Source of the DNA: an uncultured marine group I thaumarchaeote
GTDB taxonomy: Archaea > Thermoproteota > Nitrososphaeria > Nitrososphaerales > Nitrosopumilaceae
Assembly (NCBI GenBank): GCA_902512865.1
Contig: CABXKZ010000001.1
Span: forward strand, 33,825 to 97,824
Length of the DNA: 64,000 bases
Direction of reading: 5' to 3'
The translations under genes were made by a program, and so were the position numbers. Shown here piece after piece: positions 15,314 to 24,069 of the stretch (position 1 is the stretch's first letter; each line of letters begins with the position of its first letter). The notes under the pieces were generated by a model. The model searched no databases. It was given only the letters and a program-made list of their open reading frames with translations, and had not been told where the DNA came from.

Positions 15314-15826
15314 CTAGAAACTAGAAGTTTTATCTCGTGACTCTTTGAAACTAGTAATTCTCTTTCCTTCATCATCGATGATTCTATCAATTCCAGATAA
15401 CTTTTCTCTCATAGATGAAATCAATGTGCCTACCTCATCTGCTTCATTTTCAACAGCATTTCTCTTTTGAGTCAGATGTTGAATTCCACGTGTTTCTTCA
15501 TCAATATAGTCACTAACTTTCATTAATTTTTCTTTAAGATTTTTTATATCAACAGATTCTTCTTCAATCTCTTTTTCTAGGTTGGTTCTTTTTTCTTTTA
15601 GGTTAGAAATTAGGCCTCCAACATAATCGATAGCCTCTTCCAATTTTACTCGCTTGTTCATCAATGATGAAATTCCAATATCTGAACCTGATTCATCAAT
15701 TTCTGGTTGTGATTCAGACACAGATTCTGCTATATTTTCAGAAGGTTGCTCCTGATTTTCAGAAGGTCGTTCCTCAACCATCTCGCCACCTTCTTCTTCT
15801 TTGAATTTGTCCATAAATCCAGTCAC
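15314..15826 (-). CDS. Coiled-coil hypothetical protein
   Basis: A 170-residue protein with an acidic, Glu/Ser/Gln-rich first third and a long coiled coil in the rest (about residues 55-165). The coiled coil carries three internal repeats of a pattern like 'LI-S-x-EK-x-x-x-E/D-x-x-I-x-x-E' (EAIDYVGGLISNLKEKR, ENEADEVGTLISSMREKL, and others). It is convergent with cdvB, four bases between stops. Repeated heptad helices next to an ESCRT-III gene could suggest a division or chromosome partner, but there is no direct evidence. Confidence 0.65.
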   Translation of the reverse strand: MTGFMDKFKEEEGGEMVEERPSENQEQPSENIAESVSESQPEIDESGSDIGISSLMNKRVKLEEAIDYVGGLISNLKEKRTNLEKEIEEESVDIKNLKEKLMKVSDYIDEETRGIQHLTQKRNAVENEADEVGTLISSMREKLSGIDRIIDDEGKRITSFKESRDKTSSF

Positions 15827-15902
15827 GAATTAACTTCATTTTCCTCAAATAAAAACATGCAAAATCTTTTTTTCCGCACAACTAACTACAGGGATTCTGC
15901 CT

Positions 15903-16065
15903 AATTCCATGTAAATTGATTTTCTAGAATATCTCTGTAAATACTGGGCAATTCCGCGTTCTATGGAGTTTCTAGAAAATGTTTGTAATATCAGGGAAAT
16001 TCCGCGTAGGGCACAAGTACGCGAACAGGCACAAATTCCGCGCAAATTGATTTTCTAGAATATCT
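15903..16065. repeat. Intergenic repeat array with TTCTAGAA palindromes
   Basis: The 370-base gap between the coiled-coil gene and the winged-helix regulator holds ordered repeats. A perfect 22-base direct repeat containing ATTTTCTAGAATAT lies at 15913-15934 and again at 16044-16065. A third TTTCTAGAAA palindrome lies at 15969-15978. The octamer ATTCCGCG recurs at 15951, 15999 and 16035; a related AATTCC precedes the first copy. This layout suggests multiple binding sites for a dimeric regulator. It is followed at 16071 by a C-rich stretch. Confidence 0.75.
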
Positions 16066-16195
16066 TTTTTGCCGCCCCCGCCCCCAAAATTGCCACTTTT
16101 ACCCACTTTTTACCCATTTCAAACCTGTTCCGCTATGCGTTCCGCTGTGGGATTTCAAAATGTTCCTCATAAAGCTCTTGATCCTAAACTAGACC

Positions 16196-16483
16196 ATGTC
16201 AAAACAACAATACAGATCCGAAATGGGAATAATGGGAGACATCTTAGATGTTACCATGAATGGAGGCCAGCAAGGCGTTATTGTGTCTGCTATCTCCAGA
16301 AGAGCAAACCTATCTCACTATGCCGTTCTTGATAAATGTGAAAAATTGATCAATGCAGGTTTAGTCGAAACAAGACGTGATGATAGAAACCGCAAATTCA
16401 TGATAACTGAAAAAGGTCTAAAATTCTTTGATGAATTCAAAAACTTCCAAAATCTCCTAAACTCGATGAATCTAAGGTATTAG
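16196..16483 (+). CDS. Small winged-helix DNA-binding regulator
   Basis: A 95-residue archaeal winged-helix protein of the HTH_45 type. The DNA-binding region is GVIVSAISRRANLSHYAVLDKCEKLINAGLVETR-like (residues 25-60): helix two at AISRRANLS, recognition helix YAVLDKCEKLINAGL, and the wing RRDDRNRKFMITEKG. It ends with a short dimerisation helix (FKNFQNLLNSMN). It is first in an operon with the transmembrane protein gene two bases downstream. The repeats in the upstream region are natural operators for such a protein, which may control its own operon; this is inference. Confidence 0.82.
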   Translation: MSKQQYRSEMGIMGDILDVTMNGGQQGVIVSAISRRANLSHYAVLDKCEKLINAGLVETRRDDRNRKFMITEKGLKFFDEFKNFQNLLNSMNLRY

Positions 16484-16485
16484 AA

Positions 16486-17511
16486 ATGAACCAAGAGTCA
16501 GCTTGCTGTGGTTGGTTGGAAGATTCCAAGAATGATGGAATGCTTTTAAGCCCAACCGAAGCCCTGATTTTGATGGCTCGTGTACCCCTAGCAGTTTTCG
16601 TCCTAATTCTGCTTGCTATGTCGGTACCGCTACAGCACTCTTTTGGCTCAAATCGAACCCTAGATCTCTTTCTTTTTCCTGATGGATCTACACATGTTAC
16701 TTATTCTTTAGAATCTGATCCATTTCTTCCTGATACCAAAGTTTCACTTTATGGTGATTCGTTAGAAAATTTAGTAGTTGAAGATGAAAATGGTTTTCCT
16801 CTGACTGCTCAATCTGAAAATAACACTCTAGACGTTGAGACTCTGGGGTCTTCAAATATTTTGATTAATTATGATACTTATTCACTAATTTCTAAAGATG
16901 GAAAAATCTGGTCTTTCGAAATAGATTCCCCAGTTGAATTTAATGTAATAATGCCACAAAATTCTGTTATTGTTGGAATGTCAACATTTCCTATTGACAT
17001 GGATGTTACTTCTGATAGAACCCAAATTTTACTTCCAAGTGGTATGGCTGAAATTACATACTTTTTAGCAGTTGCAGAATCATCCCAGGTTTCATCACCT
17101 GAAGAAACTTTTGTAACAAAAGATGATAATTCTATGATATATGTCACAGGTGGAGCCGCTGTAGCAATCGCAGCAATCGCAGCAATCGCAATCAAGATGA
17201 AAAATAAGCCAAAACAAATTGTTACATCGCCTCAAACTACTGTAATTGAAGAAAAGAATGAGCCTTTCAATATTGAAAAAGTTCTAGAAATGCCAGATCT
17301 TAGAGAAGATGATAAAGAGATAATCAAATTTATTCATGAAAATGGTGGCAGTGCATTAGAAAGTGATCTTAGAAAGAAATTCCTCTTGCCTAGAACAACA
17401 ATGTGGAGAGCAGTAAAACGATTAGAACGACATGAATTAATTGAAATTACTAAAAAAGATCTACAAAATCTCATAAAATTAACAAACGTGGAGACTGACA
17501 AAAATGAATAA
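16486..17511 (+). CDS. Transmembrane one-component regulator with C-terminal winged helix
   Basis: A 341-residue membrane protein. A hydrophobic segment near residues 24-48 (PLAVFVLILLAMSVPL) acts as signal or anchor. A beta-rich extracellular domain (about residues 55-210) follows. A second transmembrane helix very rich in Ala and Ile (AAVAIAAIAAIAIK, about residues 222-236) leads to a cytoplasmic winged helix (DDKEIIKFIHENGGSALESDLRKKFLLPRTTMWRAVKRLERHELIEI, written here in part). Topology therefore couples an outside sensor to DNA binding. It starts two bases after the regulator gene and overlaps the next gene by eight bases. Confidence 0.75.
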   Translation: MNQESACCGWLEDSKNDGMLLSPTEALILMARVPLAVFVLILLAMSVPLQHSFGSNRTLDLFLFPDGSTHVTYSLESDPFLPDTKVSLYGDSLENLVVEDENGFPLTAQSENNTLDVETLGSSNILINYDTYSLISKDGKIWSFEIDSPVEFNVIMPQNSVIVGMSTFPIDMDVTSDRTQILLPSGMAEITYFLAVAESSQVSSPEETFVTKDDNSMIYVTGGAAVAIAAIAAIAIKMKNKPKQIVTSPQTTVIEEKNEPFNIEKVLEMPDLREDDKEIIKFIHENGGSALESDLRKKFLLPRTTMWRAVKRLERHELIEITKKDLQNLIKLTNVETDKNE

Positions 17512-18589
17512 AATTTATGGAATAATTGTAATCTTTGCCTTTGCTGGTCTTATGATACCAACCTCAGCTATGCAAGTTGAGGCTGCATCTGATTTAGATT
17601 ACATGTTAATAATTGCTGAAAAAGGAAAAAAATACATCAAGTTAAAAATTAATGAAATGCAGAATTCAAACCTACAAGATTGGAAGAACCAACAAGTTGT
17701 ACTTGATATCTATGATAAAAGTGCATATGAGATTGAACAATTAGAAAAAGCAATTGAAAATGGAGATGTCAAGTCTGCTCGAAAATTGTTTGTTTCATCC
17801 ATGGGTAATCTCAAACAAATTAGTCTAATGCTAAACCAAATTGCCGTAAACAAAGCACAAGATGAAGCATTACCAGATTACCCTCAAATTTTAAAACGAT
17901 ATGAGATGAATATTCAAAAACTAAAACAAATGTCACAAAAATTAGATGCAGATATTGACTTTTCAGAAATAGAGCATCTTCTTCTACTTGGAAAGCAAAA
18001 TGCAGAGAAAGGACAAAATGATCAGACAAAACAAGTACTTGATCAGATTGCTTTGAAAGGACTTGATATCAATAAACATCTTGTATCAATTAATCAAGCA
18101 AATAAAATCATAAAAGCTCAGGCATTAGCAGAACGATATGTTGATAAAATTAATACGCTAATTGTACAAGCCAAGAACTCTGGTTTACTAGATGTTGCTT
18201 CACAATTAGAAAATACAAAGATCCATCTTGCTTCTTCAAACTCTACTTCACAAATCACAAAAAACATCAAAATAATTATTACTATAAATAATAATATCAA
18301 AGAAACACAACAAAAATTAAGACAGGCAAACTTTGATGTTGATGAGATTAAATTATCTCAAAACCAAAAATTTATTGGAAAATTAAATCAATTAGAGACC
18401 AAAGCAAAATTCCTTCATTCTGAAGCAATAGGAAGTAACGCAGCACTATATTATGTAGAAAAAGCACTATCCATAATTCATGATACAAAAAATAATCTAG
18501 ATGTTTCAGAAGGAAAAATCACTTCAAAAATTAAACTAATAGAGGGACTATTGCTAAAAGCAGAGAGAATCGTTCAAGAACTAACATAA
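17504..18589 (+). CDS. Secreted helical protein
   Basis: A 361-residue protein with a signal peptide (IIVIFAFAGLMIPTSAMQVEA, about residues 8-28). The rest is almost entirely alpha-helical and coiled-coil-like, rich in Lys, Gln, Asn and Ile, with no cysteine. No known family recognised. It overlaps the upstream transmembrane regulator by eight bases and is the third gene of that operon. It may be a surface or extracellular ligand for the sensor, or a structural component; this is inference from order only. Confidence 0.7.
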   Translation: MNKIYGIIVIFAFAGLMIPTSAMQVEAASDLDYMLIIAEKGKKYIKLKINEMQNSNLQDWKNQQVVLDIYDKSAYEIEQLEKAIENGDVKSARKLFVSSMGNLKQISLMLNQIAVNKAQDEALPDYPQILKRYEMNIQKLKQMSQKLDADIDFSEIEHLLLLGKQNAEKGQNDQTKQVLDQIALKGLDINKHLVSINQANKIIKAQALAERYVDKINTLIVQAKNSGLLDVASQLENTKIHLASSNSTSQITKNIKIIITINNNIKETQQKLRQANFDVDEIKLSQNQKFIGKLNQLETKAKFLHSEAIGSNAALYYVEKALSIIHDTKNNLDVSEGKITSKIKLIEGLLLKAERIVQELT

Positions 18590-18621
18590 ACTTCATATAG
18601 ATTTCAATCTCGTTTTTCATT

Positions 18622-18819
18622 ATGACTTCAAAAGCAATCATTTTTGGTGTTGGATTACCGATGGTGATTTTTGGAGCATTCATAGCATTACTCATAGCAC
18701 CACTTGCTGAAGGAGTAGTCTCTACAATAGAATTTGTTGGAAGCCTAATTGGAATATTGGGTGTGGTCTTTATGATCTCTGGCTTGTTCTACAAAAAGGA
18801 AATAATTGTTCACGAGTAG
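18622..18819 (+). CDS. Small two-helix membrane protein
   Basis: A 65-residue hypothetical membrane protein with two hydrophobic segments (residues 5-27 and 36-57), each rich in Gly, Ile and Val, and a short charged C-terminus (KKEIIVHE). It starts at an ATG preceded by a T-rich leader after the stop of the 361-residue gene. No motif suggests a function. Confidence 0.6.
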   Translation: MTSKAIIFGVGLPMVIFGAFIALLIAPLAEGVVSTIEFVGSLIGILGVVFMISGLFYKKEIIVHE

Positions 18820-18841
18820 TTGTGCCTAAAAAAATCCACAT

Positions 18842-18851
18842 CCTTTAAAAT
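18842..18851 (+). promoter_or_regulatory. TATA box of folE
   Basis: CCTTTAAAAT-type box about 26-32 bases upstream of the ATG at 18875. It places the transcription start almost on the ATG, so the mRNA is probably leaderless, and it argues against the upstream in-frame TTG at 18857. Confidence 0.5.
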
Positions 18852-18874
18852 AACCTTTGAAACTAATTCATCAC

Positions 18875-19414
18875 ATGGACAAAGAACGCATCAAGAAACT
18901 AGTTCGTGAATTAATTATTGAACTTGGTGAAGATCCAACAAGAGAGGGCCTTAAGGATACTCCTAGAAGAATTGCTGATGCATACGGTGAAATATTCTCA
19001 GGTTATGATTCTGATTCTGAACTCTCTGTACAATTCTCGGAAGACTCTGAAACTGTAGTTGCAAAAAATATTCAATTTTATTCAATGTGTGAGCATCACA
19101 TGTTGCCATTTTACGGAACCATACAGATTGCATATGTCCCAAATGGACGTGTCTTTGGAATTTCTAAACTAGTTAGAGTTGTAGAAAAATTCTCAAAAAG
19201 ATTACAAATTCAAGAAAGAATTACCAAAAATATTGCAGATGAGTTGTATTCACAAGGTGTTAAAGGAGTTGCTGTGATAGCAGATGCTGAACATCTATGT
19301 ATGAAAATGAGAGGTGTCAAAAATGATACCAAAGTTACAACATCTGCATTTAGAGGAACATTTGAAGATAAAAAGACCAAAGAAGAGCTCCTAAAAGCTA
19401 TGTATGCTAAATAA
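18875..19414 (+). CDS. folE: GTP cyclohydrolase I, type IA
   Basis: Converts GTP to dihydroneopterin triphosphate, the first step of 7-deazaguanine (archaeosine/queuosine) and pterin synthesis. The zinc motif is SMCEHHMLPFYG, the later catalytic segment is GVAVIADAEHLCMKMRGVKND, with the second Cys in EHLCM. EDPTREGLKDTPRRIADAY is typical of the family N-terminus. I chose the ATG at 18875 (179 residues) because of the TATA-like box upstream. QueC is encoded 360 bases downstream on the other strand. Both are steps of the preQ0 pathway used for archaeosine in tRNA. Confidence 0.95.
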   Translation: MDKERIKKLVRELIIELGEDPTREGLKDTPRRIADAYGEIFSGYDSDSELSVQFSEDSETVVAKNIQFYSMCEHHMLPFYGTIQIAYVPNGRVFGISKLVRVVEKFSKRLQIQERITKNIADELYSQGVKGVAVIADAEHLCMKMRGVKNDTKVTTSAFRGTFEDKKTKEELLKAMYAK

Positions 19415-19457
19415 TCCCTTATCAAAAATTAAATAATCCCCTAATCAGCAATTCATC

Positions 19458-19772
19458 ATGCCTGCAAGAAATAACATTCATGTTCCAAGTGAATCCTGGC
19501 CATTTTTCAGTTGGTCTATTATTGAATTTGCAATAGTAATTGCACTTGCAATTGTTGTTTCATGGCAAGTAAACCCATTCTTTGAAGATTATGTGGTTAT
19601 GAATGGATGGGAATGTGAACAAGAATCACAAGAAACCAACTGTTCTATTTCTGATGAACCAGAAATGCAACAAACAATGCTTAACTGGATATTCTGGGGA
19701 ATAGTAGGTATCATATTTGCTGGATGGTATCTGGGCGCTCGTAGATTTGTACTGAAAAGAACAATACTCTAA
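19458..19772 (+). CDS. Two-helix membrane protein
   Basis: A 104-residue hypothetical protein with two transmembrane helices (about residues 20-37 and 74-92). They flank a short loop carrying two cysteines (WECEQESQETNCSI) that could form a disulfide outside the cell. The stop codon is two bases from the convergent queC stop. Function unknown. Confidence 0.65.
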   Translation: MPARNNIHVPSESWPFFSWSIIEFAIVIALAIVVSWQVNPFFEDYVVMNGWECEQESQETNCSISDEPEMQQTMLNWIFWGIVGIIFAGWYLGARRFVLKRTIL

Positions 19773-19774
19773 TC

Positions 19775-20449
19775 TTATTTCAAATATTTGGTTTTATCTT
19801 CAATCTTTGCTTTTGTAAATGCAATTTTTCTATTATTACAAGATTCACATTTACCACATTGCATCTTGTCACTTAGATAACAACTCCATGTCTTGAAAAT
19901 CTCATTTCCTAAAACCTTGTAGCCTTTTTTTATCAAATCACTTTTTGAAATATTTTCTGAATATGGAGACCAAATTTTAATTTCCTTTCTAATTTTATTT
20001 TTAATTCCGTCATATTCTCCTTGATTTAATGCAGATTGGATCTTTTTGGTAAATTCTGGTCTACAATCTGGATATTTTGTATCTCCTTTTTGTGCTCCAT
20101 ATGCAACTAGTTCGGCATTTAGAGTAAATGCCCATGCTGTGGCAATTGAGAGAAATATTGCATTTCTAATAGGAACTACAATAGAATATTCGAATTTACT
20201 AGGCATCTTTTTCTTTGTGCTGGTCAAAACGTTACTATCACCATACAACTCCTTCATGAAACCAATATCAAGAATTTTATGCTCTTTTAATTTTAGTAAT
20301 TTTCCAATACGTTTTGCAGCCTTTATCTCCTCAGATGCTCTCTGACCATATGCAAATGTAATTCCATACAACTGGTATCCTTTTTTCAAATATGACATCA
20401 TGCATGCTGAATCTAAACCTCCACTTAGAATGATAACTGCTTTTTTCAT
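19775..20449 (-). CDS. queC: 7-cyano-7-deazaguanine synthase
   Basis: ATP-dependent enzyme that turns 7-carboxy-7-deazaguanine into preQ0, the base inserted into archaeal tRNA before conversion to archaeosine. The 224 residues begin with the PP-loop motif SGGLDSACM (about residues 9-17). A zinc site near the C-terminus is formed by CYLSDKMQCGKCESCNNR, in agreement with the family. It overlaps homoserine kinase by four bases (ATGA), giving a leftward GPN GTPase-thrB-queC operon. Confidence 0.95.
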   Translation of the reverse strand: MKKAVIILSGGLDSACMMSYLKKGYQLYGITFAYGQRASEEIKAAKRIGKLLKLKEHKILDIGFMKELYGDSNVLTSTKKKMPSKFEYSIVVPIRNAIFLSIATAWAFTLNAELVAYGAQKGDTKYPDCRPEFTKKIQSALNQGEYDGIKNKIRKEIKIWSPYSENISKSDLIKKGYKVLGNEIFKTWSCYLSDKMQCGKCESCNNRKIAFTKAKIEDKTKYLK

Positions 20450-21432
20450 TTCACTACTTTAACAATTTTAGGACCTTTACTTGGTTTACAAATTACAATG
20501 TCGCAATCTACTTTTGCAGATTTGAATCCTTTCTTCATTGCTTCTCCAATTTCCTTTGTTTTGTCTCCCTGCAACCAACCATCTTGAAATGCAATTACTG
20601 AAGGACCTGCACCACTAATTGTACAAGCATTTGCACCTGCATCCAATGCATTCTTTTTTACTTTATCAAATCCAGGAATCAATTTTTTCCTAGCTGGCTC
20701 TACAATCATATCTAGAATATTTAGTCCAAATCTTGTTCCGTTTGCATTTTTACCCTGACCAAGTTCAGCAATCATCTGGGTGGCACATGCTAAATTTTGT
20801 ACTGCATCAGAAAACTTTACGTTTTTTGGGATTACGCTTCTTGATGCCTTTGTCTTCTGTTTTGGAACACTAATCTTGGGAATTGCTACAACGATTCTTA
20901 ACGAACTAGGAACTGGTAAAGAGCGAACTGAAATCCTTCCAGAAAAACTATGTGGAAGTTGGAGATATGGATTAACTACTACAAATCCTCCAAAAAGCGA
21001 AGCTCCAACATTGTCATAATGAGCCGTTCCTGCACTTGCTTTTTCTCCATAACCTGTATGATATAGTATTAATTCACGTTCGAAATGTTCGGTATACTGA
21101 AATAATTTTGCAATTCCTATTGCACATGCCGCAGCTGATGCAGCACTACTTCCCATTCCATATCCGGCAGGAACATTTTTTTTAATTTTAATTTCTACAC
21201 CATCAGAAATTCCTACCTCTTTCATCATACTTTCTGCAACTAATCCTGCAGTATTCTTTTTTGGATCTAATGGAATATCATCAGAGCTGACAATTTTAAT
21301 TCCAAATGATTTTGGTTTTTTGGTTACTGTTACCTCGTCATAAAATGCATCTAGTGCCATACCAAATACGTCAAATCCTGGACCCAAGTTTGCAGTAGAG
21401 CAAGGAGCACGTACAGTTACTGATTTTACCAT
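20446..21432 (-). CDS. thrB: Homoserine kinase (GHMP family)
   Basis: Phosphorylates homoserine in threonine synthesis. The 328 residues include the GHMP ATP-binding motif PAGYGMGSSAASAAA (about residues 90-104), the N-terminal substrate segment APCSTANLGPGFDVFGMALD, and a C-terminal motif ACTISGAGPSVIAF. Start and end overlap its neighbours by one and four bases, so it is co-translated with the GPN GTPase and queC. An archaeal type without an obvious extra domain. Confidence 0.93.
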   Translation of the reverse strand: MVKSVTVRAPCSTANLGPGFDVFGMALDAFYDEVTVTKKPKSFGIKIVSSDDIPLDPKKNTAGLVAESMMKEVGISDGVEIKIKKNVPAGYGMGSSAASAAACAIGIAKLFQYTEHFERELILYHTGYGEKASAGTAHYDNVGASLFGGFVVVNPYLQLPHSFSGRISVRSLPVPSSLRIVVAIPKISVPKQKTKASRSVIPKNVKFSDAVQNLACATQMIAELGQGKNANGTRFGLNILDMIVEPARKKLIPGFDKVKKNALDAGANACTISGAGPSVIAFQDGWLQGDKTKEIGEAMKKGFKSAKVDCDIVICKPSKGPKIVKVVK

Positions 21433-22190
21433 TAATCTTCTAATTCTTCGCCCAAGTTAATAGTTCTGCTTAGTGCACTTTGCAGACTTACCATTCCATC
21501 TCCTGTTAGATTTGAAACTGGAATCAAATCTTGCTGAAAGTCATGTCTGTTTAAACTTGATAACATATCTGATACTAGAGAAAATGTATCTCCATTTAGT
21601 TCACCAGCCAAATCTGCTTCTAACTGTGAGTCTGTTCCAGACCAGCTTAGCACTTTTTCTAATTTTTCTTGTATAAGATCAGTTTTTGTAATTACATTAA
21701 CTGTTGGCAATCCTAATCGTAATCTTATTGATGTTGACAATAATGTTAGTGACACAAAGTTACTTGGAGATAAAACCATTGTTCCATCAAACAAAAATAA
21801 ATTCATTTTTTCTTCTGCAACAAACTCATTTACAAAAAATGGACCGCTTTGTCTATATGCAAACAACTCAATCTGTCCTGGAGTATCAACAATTAGATAA
21901 TCTGGGTTAATCGTGTCTGCTTCTTTTTGTATATCATCGATTTTAGTGGCAATTAGATCATTTGCCATTATCAATGACCCATTTGATCCTAATTGATATT
22001 TTTCCATTATTGTATTGAGATCAATATAATCTCGAACATCAATATCTGGTGAATATGGTAAACTTCCAACTCCAGGATCCAAATTCAGTGTAATTGGGAA
22101 TGTGGAATTTTTTGCATAATATTCTTTAATTTTTGAAGTCAGTAATGACTTTCCCGCCCCTGCTGTGCCTGTAACAAAAATAACTTTCAA
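21432..22190 (-). CDS. GPN-loop GTPase
   Basis: A 252-residue GTPase of the GPN family. The P-loop is GTAGAGKSLL (residues 7-16). The next expected element reads NLDPGVGSLPYSPDIDVRDYIDL, the G3 region is IVDTPGQIELF, and the guanine-specificity motif is TKTD in VNVITKTDLIQ. Eukaryotic GPN proteins help assemble RNA polymerase II; archaeal homologues are widespread with unknown roles. It overlaps homoserine kinase by one base (ATGA-type junction at 21432) and is divergent from a flippase-like gene, sharing a short promoter region. Confidence 0.9.
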   Translation of the reverse strand: MKVIFVTGTAGAGKSLLTSKIKEYYAKNSTFPITLNLDPGVGSLPYSPDIDVRDYIDLNTIMEKYQLGSNGSLIMANDLIATKIDDIQKEADTINPDYLIVDTPGQIELFAYRQSGPFFVNEFVAEEKMNLFLFDGTMVLSPSNFVSLTLLSTSIRLRLGLPTVNVITKTDLIQEKLEKVLSWSGTDSQLEADLAGELNGDTFSLVSDMLSSLNRHDFQQDLIPVSNLTGDGMVSLQSALSRTINLGEELED

Positions 22191-22248
22191 TGGTTCGACA
22201 AAATTTCTTTTTTATTCGCTTATATTTGAATCTCTTAAAATTTCAGCA

Positions 22249-23265
22249 ATGAACTGGAGATTGGCAGTAATTCCTGTTACCCTAATTCCTATCATAATCA
22301 TTGCTATTCAATTTGATATTGATGCAGATGATATCTTTGCTATAGGCGTAATTCCTTTCACACTAGCCGTTCTTGCTATAATGACAAAACTAGGATTACA
22401 AGGACTAAAGCTTGCATACATTGCACGAACTTTTCTTGGTCCATTTGATTCTATAAAACGTCTAACTGCAATGCGCGTTGGTAGTGAGTTCATCAAATTC
22501 ACAACTCCAATGTTTGTTGGAGCAGAGTTTGCAGTTATTTACTACATGACAAAAAAAGGAATCTCAACATCAAAAGCATCATGGGTCGCATTGTTAGATA
22601 TTGTTACTGAGGTATTTGCTGCAGGTGTACTTTCAATCATGGCAGGAATTCTAGCATTAGCTGCAGGTGCATATCTAGTTGGAGCAGTAGTTTTAGGAAC
22701 AAGTATTCCTATAACCGGTTTATGGATTGTATTATTTTTCATGTCATCAAAGCATACATTCACACTTCCTAGAGTAATTTCATACATTGCTACTACACTA
22801 GGAAAGGAACGTGGAGAAAAATATGTTAAACAAACCAATGGTTGGATTAAAGATGTTTGTATAATGAGTAGAGAAAATCTTCATTCTAGCAAATCAAAAA
22901 AAGTATTCGTTATTGGATTCTTTGTATCAATTATATCTTGGATATGTTATGGAATTTCATTTTTAATAATTGCAGACGGTGTAGGTTTTGCAGTAGAATT
23001 CTTTGATTCAATTATGGCAGTAATGGGTGCAAATGCAATTGCTAATCTGCCAATTACAGTTGGTGGTTCAGGATTGGCAGAATTTGGAATAATTGCTTAT
23101 CTTAACAATTTAGATCCATTCAATCTCTCAGCTGATGTTGATCCACTTCAATGGAATGCTGTAATTGGATGGAGAATTGCCACATACTACATACCAATTG
23201 CTGTCACATGGATCTTGTTGGTAAAATTAGCATTAAGTAAAATTAGCAAACCAAATTCTACATGA
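22249..23265 (+). CDS. Lysylphosphatidylglycerol-synthase-TM-like / UPF0104 membrane protein
   Basis: An integral membrane protein of 338 residues from the ATG at 22249, with about eight transmembrane segments. It belongs to the LPG_synthase_TM/UPF0104 (YbhN) family of lipid- or polyprenol-handling flippase-like proteins. Family-type features include VGGSGLAEFGIIAYL near residue 268 and the early GLQGLKLAYIARTFL. An earlier in-frame GTG at 22165 would overlap the divergent GTPase gene and adds a non-hydrophobic leader, so I prefer the ATG. It is followed directly by the SDR gene (stop TGA then GTG). Confidence 0.78.
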   Translation: MNWRLAVIPVTLIPIIIIAIQFDIDADDIFAIGVIPFTLAVLAIMTKLGLQGLKLAYIARTFLGPFDSIKRLTAMRVGSEFIKFTTPMFVGAEFAVIYYMTKKGISTSKASWVALLDIVTEVFAAGVLSIMAGILALAAGAYLVGAVVLGTSIPITGLWIVLFFMSSKHTFTLPRVISYIATTLGKERGEKYVKQTNGWIKDVCIMSRENLHSSKSKKVFVIGFFVSIISWICYGISFLIIADGVGFAVEFFDSIMAVMGANAIANLPITVGGSGLAEFGIIAYLNNLDPFNLSADVDPLQWNAVIGWRIATYYIPIAVTWILLVKLALSKISKPNST

Positions 23266-24069
23266 GTGATGAATTTCAAAAATAAGATTGTAGTAATTAC
23301 TGGTGCATCTAGTGGAATTGGTGAAGCAGCAGCTGAAAAATTTGCCAAAAAAGGTGCAGATATTGTGCTTGTTGCAAGAAGAAAAGAAAAGCTAGATGAA
23401 GTTGAGAGAAAACTTTCCAAATATTCTGTAAAAATTCTAGTACAAGTTTGTGATGTATCTGATAAAGAACAAGTAAAACAAATGTCTGAAAAAGTAATTG
23501 AAACATTCTCTCGAATTGATGTTCTAGTAAATAACGCTGGATTTGTAATTTATGGTAAAGTAGAAGAACTATCTATTGAAGATATTGAATCTCAAATGCA
23601 GACAAACTATTTTGGTATGATTAATTGTACAAAATATTTCCTACCATATTTTCTAAAACAAAATTCTGGTCATATGGTTAATGTGGCGTCCGTTGGAGGC
23701 AGCTTCGGTGTACCCGGTATTGCATCATATTGCGCAACAAAGTTTGCAATATTGGGATTTTCTGAAGGACTACACCATGAACTGCATGGAACTAATGTTG
23801 GAGTGACTGTTGTAAGTCCGATAATGGTTAGAACTAGCTTATTTGATCACCCATCTTTCAAAAATTTCACAAAGTTTGCTACTGGGATTTCCTTAAGTTC
23901 TGAAACTGTCGCAAATGCAATCATAAAGGCAGCAAACTCATCTAGATTAGAAATTGTTGTTCCATCTTTTGTACGAATTGGAATTTGGTTTAAACAAACA
24001 TTCCCATTTTTAATTAATCCGATAATTGGAACTGCTTTTAGAAAACAGCTTGATAAAAGAGACTCTTAG
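23266..24069 (+). CDS. Short-chain dehydrogenase/reductase
   Basis: A complete 267-residue SDR. The nucleotide loop is TGASSGIG, with NADP-type ARRKEKLDE after the second strand, then VNNAG, a catalytic serine in NVASVGGS, and YCATK. A hydrophobic segment near the C-terminus (WFKQTFPFLINPIIGTAF) suggests membrane association. The start is at the GTG at 23266 or the ATG at 23269, right after the preceding stop. The sequence shares much with the SDR at the left edge. Substrate unknown. Confidence 0.9.
   Translation: MMNFKNKIVVITGASSGIGEAAAEKFAKKGADIVLVARRKEKLDEVERKLSKYSVKILVQVCDVSDKEQVKQMSEKVIETFSRIDVLVNNAGFVIYGKVEELSIEDIESQMQTNYFGMINCTKYFLPYFLKQNSGHMVNVASVGGSFGVPGIASYCATKFAILGFSEGLHHELHGTNVGVTVVSPIMVRTSLFDHPSFKNFTKFATGISLSSETVANAIIKAANSSRLEIVVPSFVRIGIWFKQTFPFLINPIIGTAFRKQLDKRDS

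Noticed and set aside
16069..16332. Plus-strand frame of 87 codons starting MPPPPPKLP
   Set aside because: Starts in the C-rich promoter repeat region and then overlaps the regulator gene in another frame; proline run is due to base composition.
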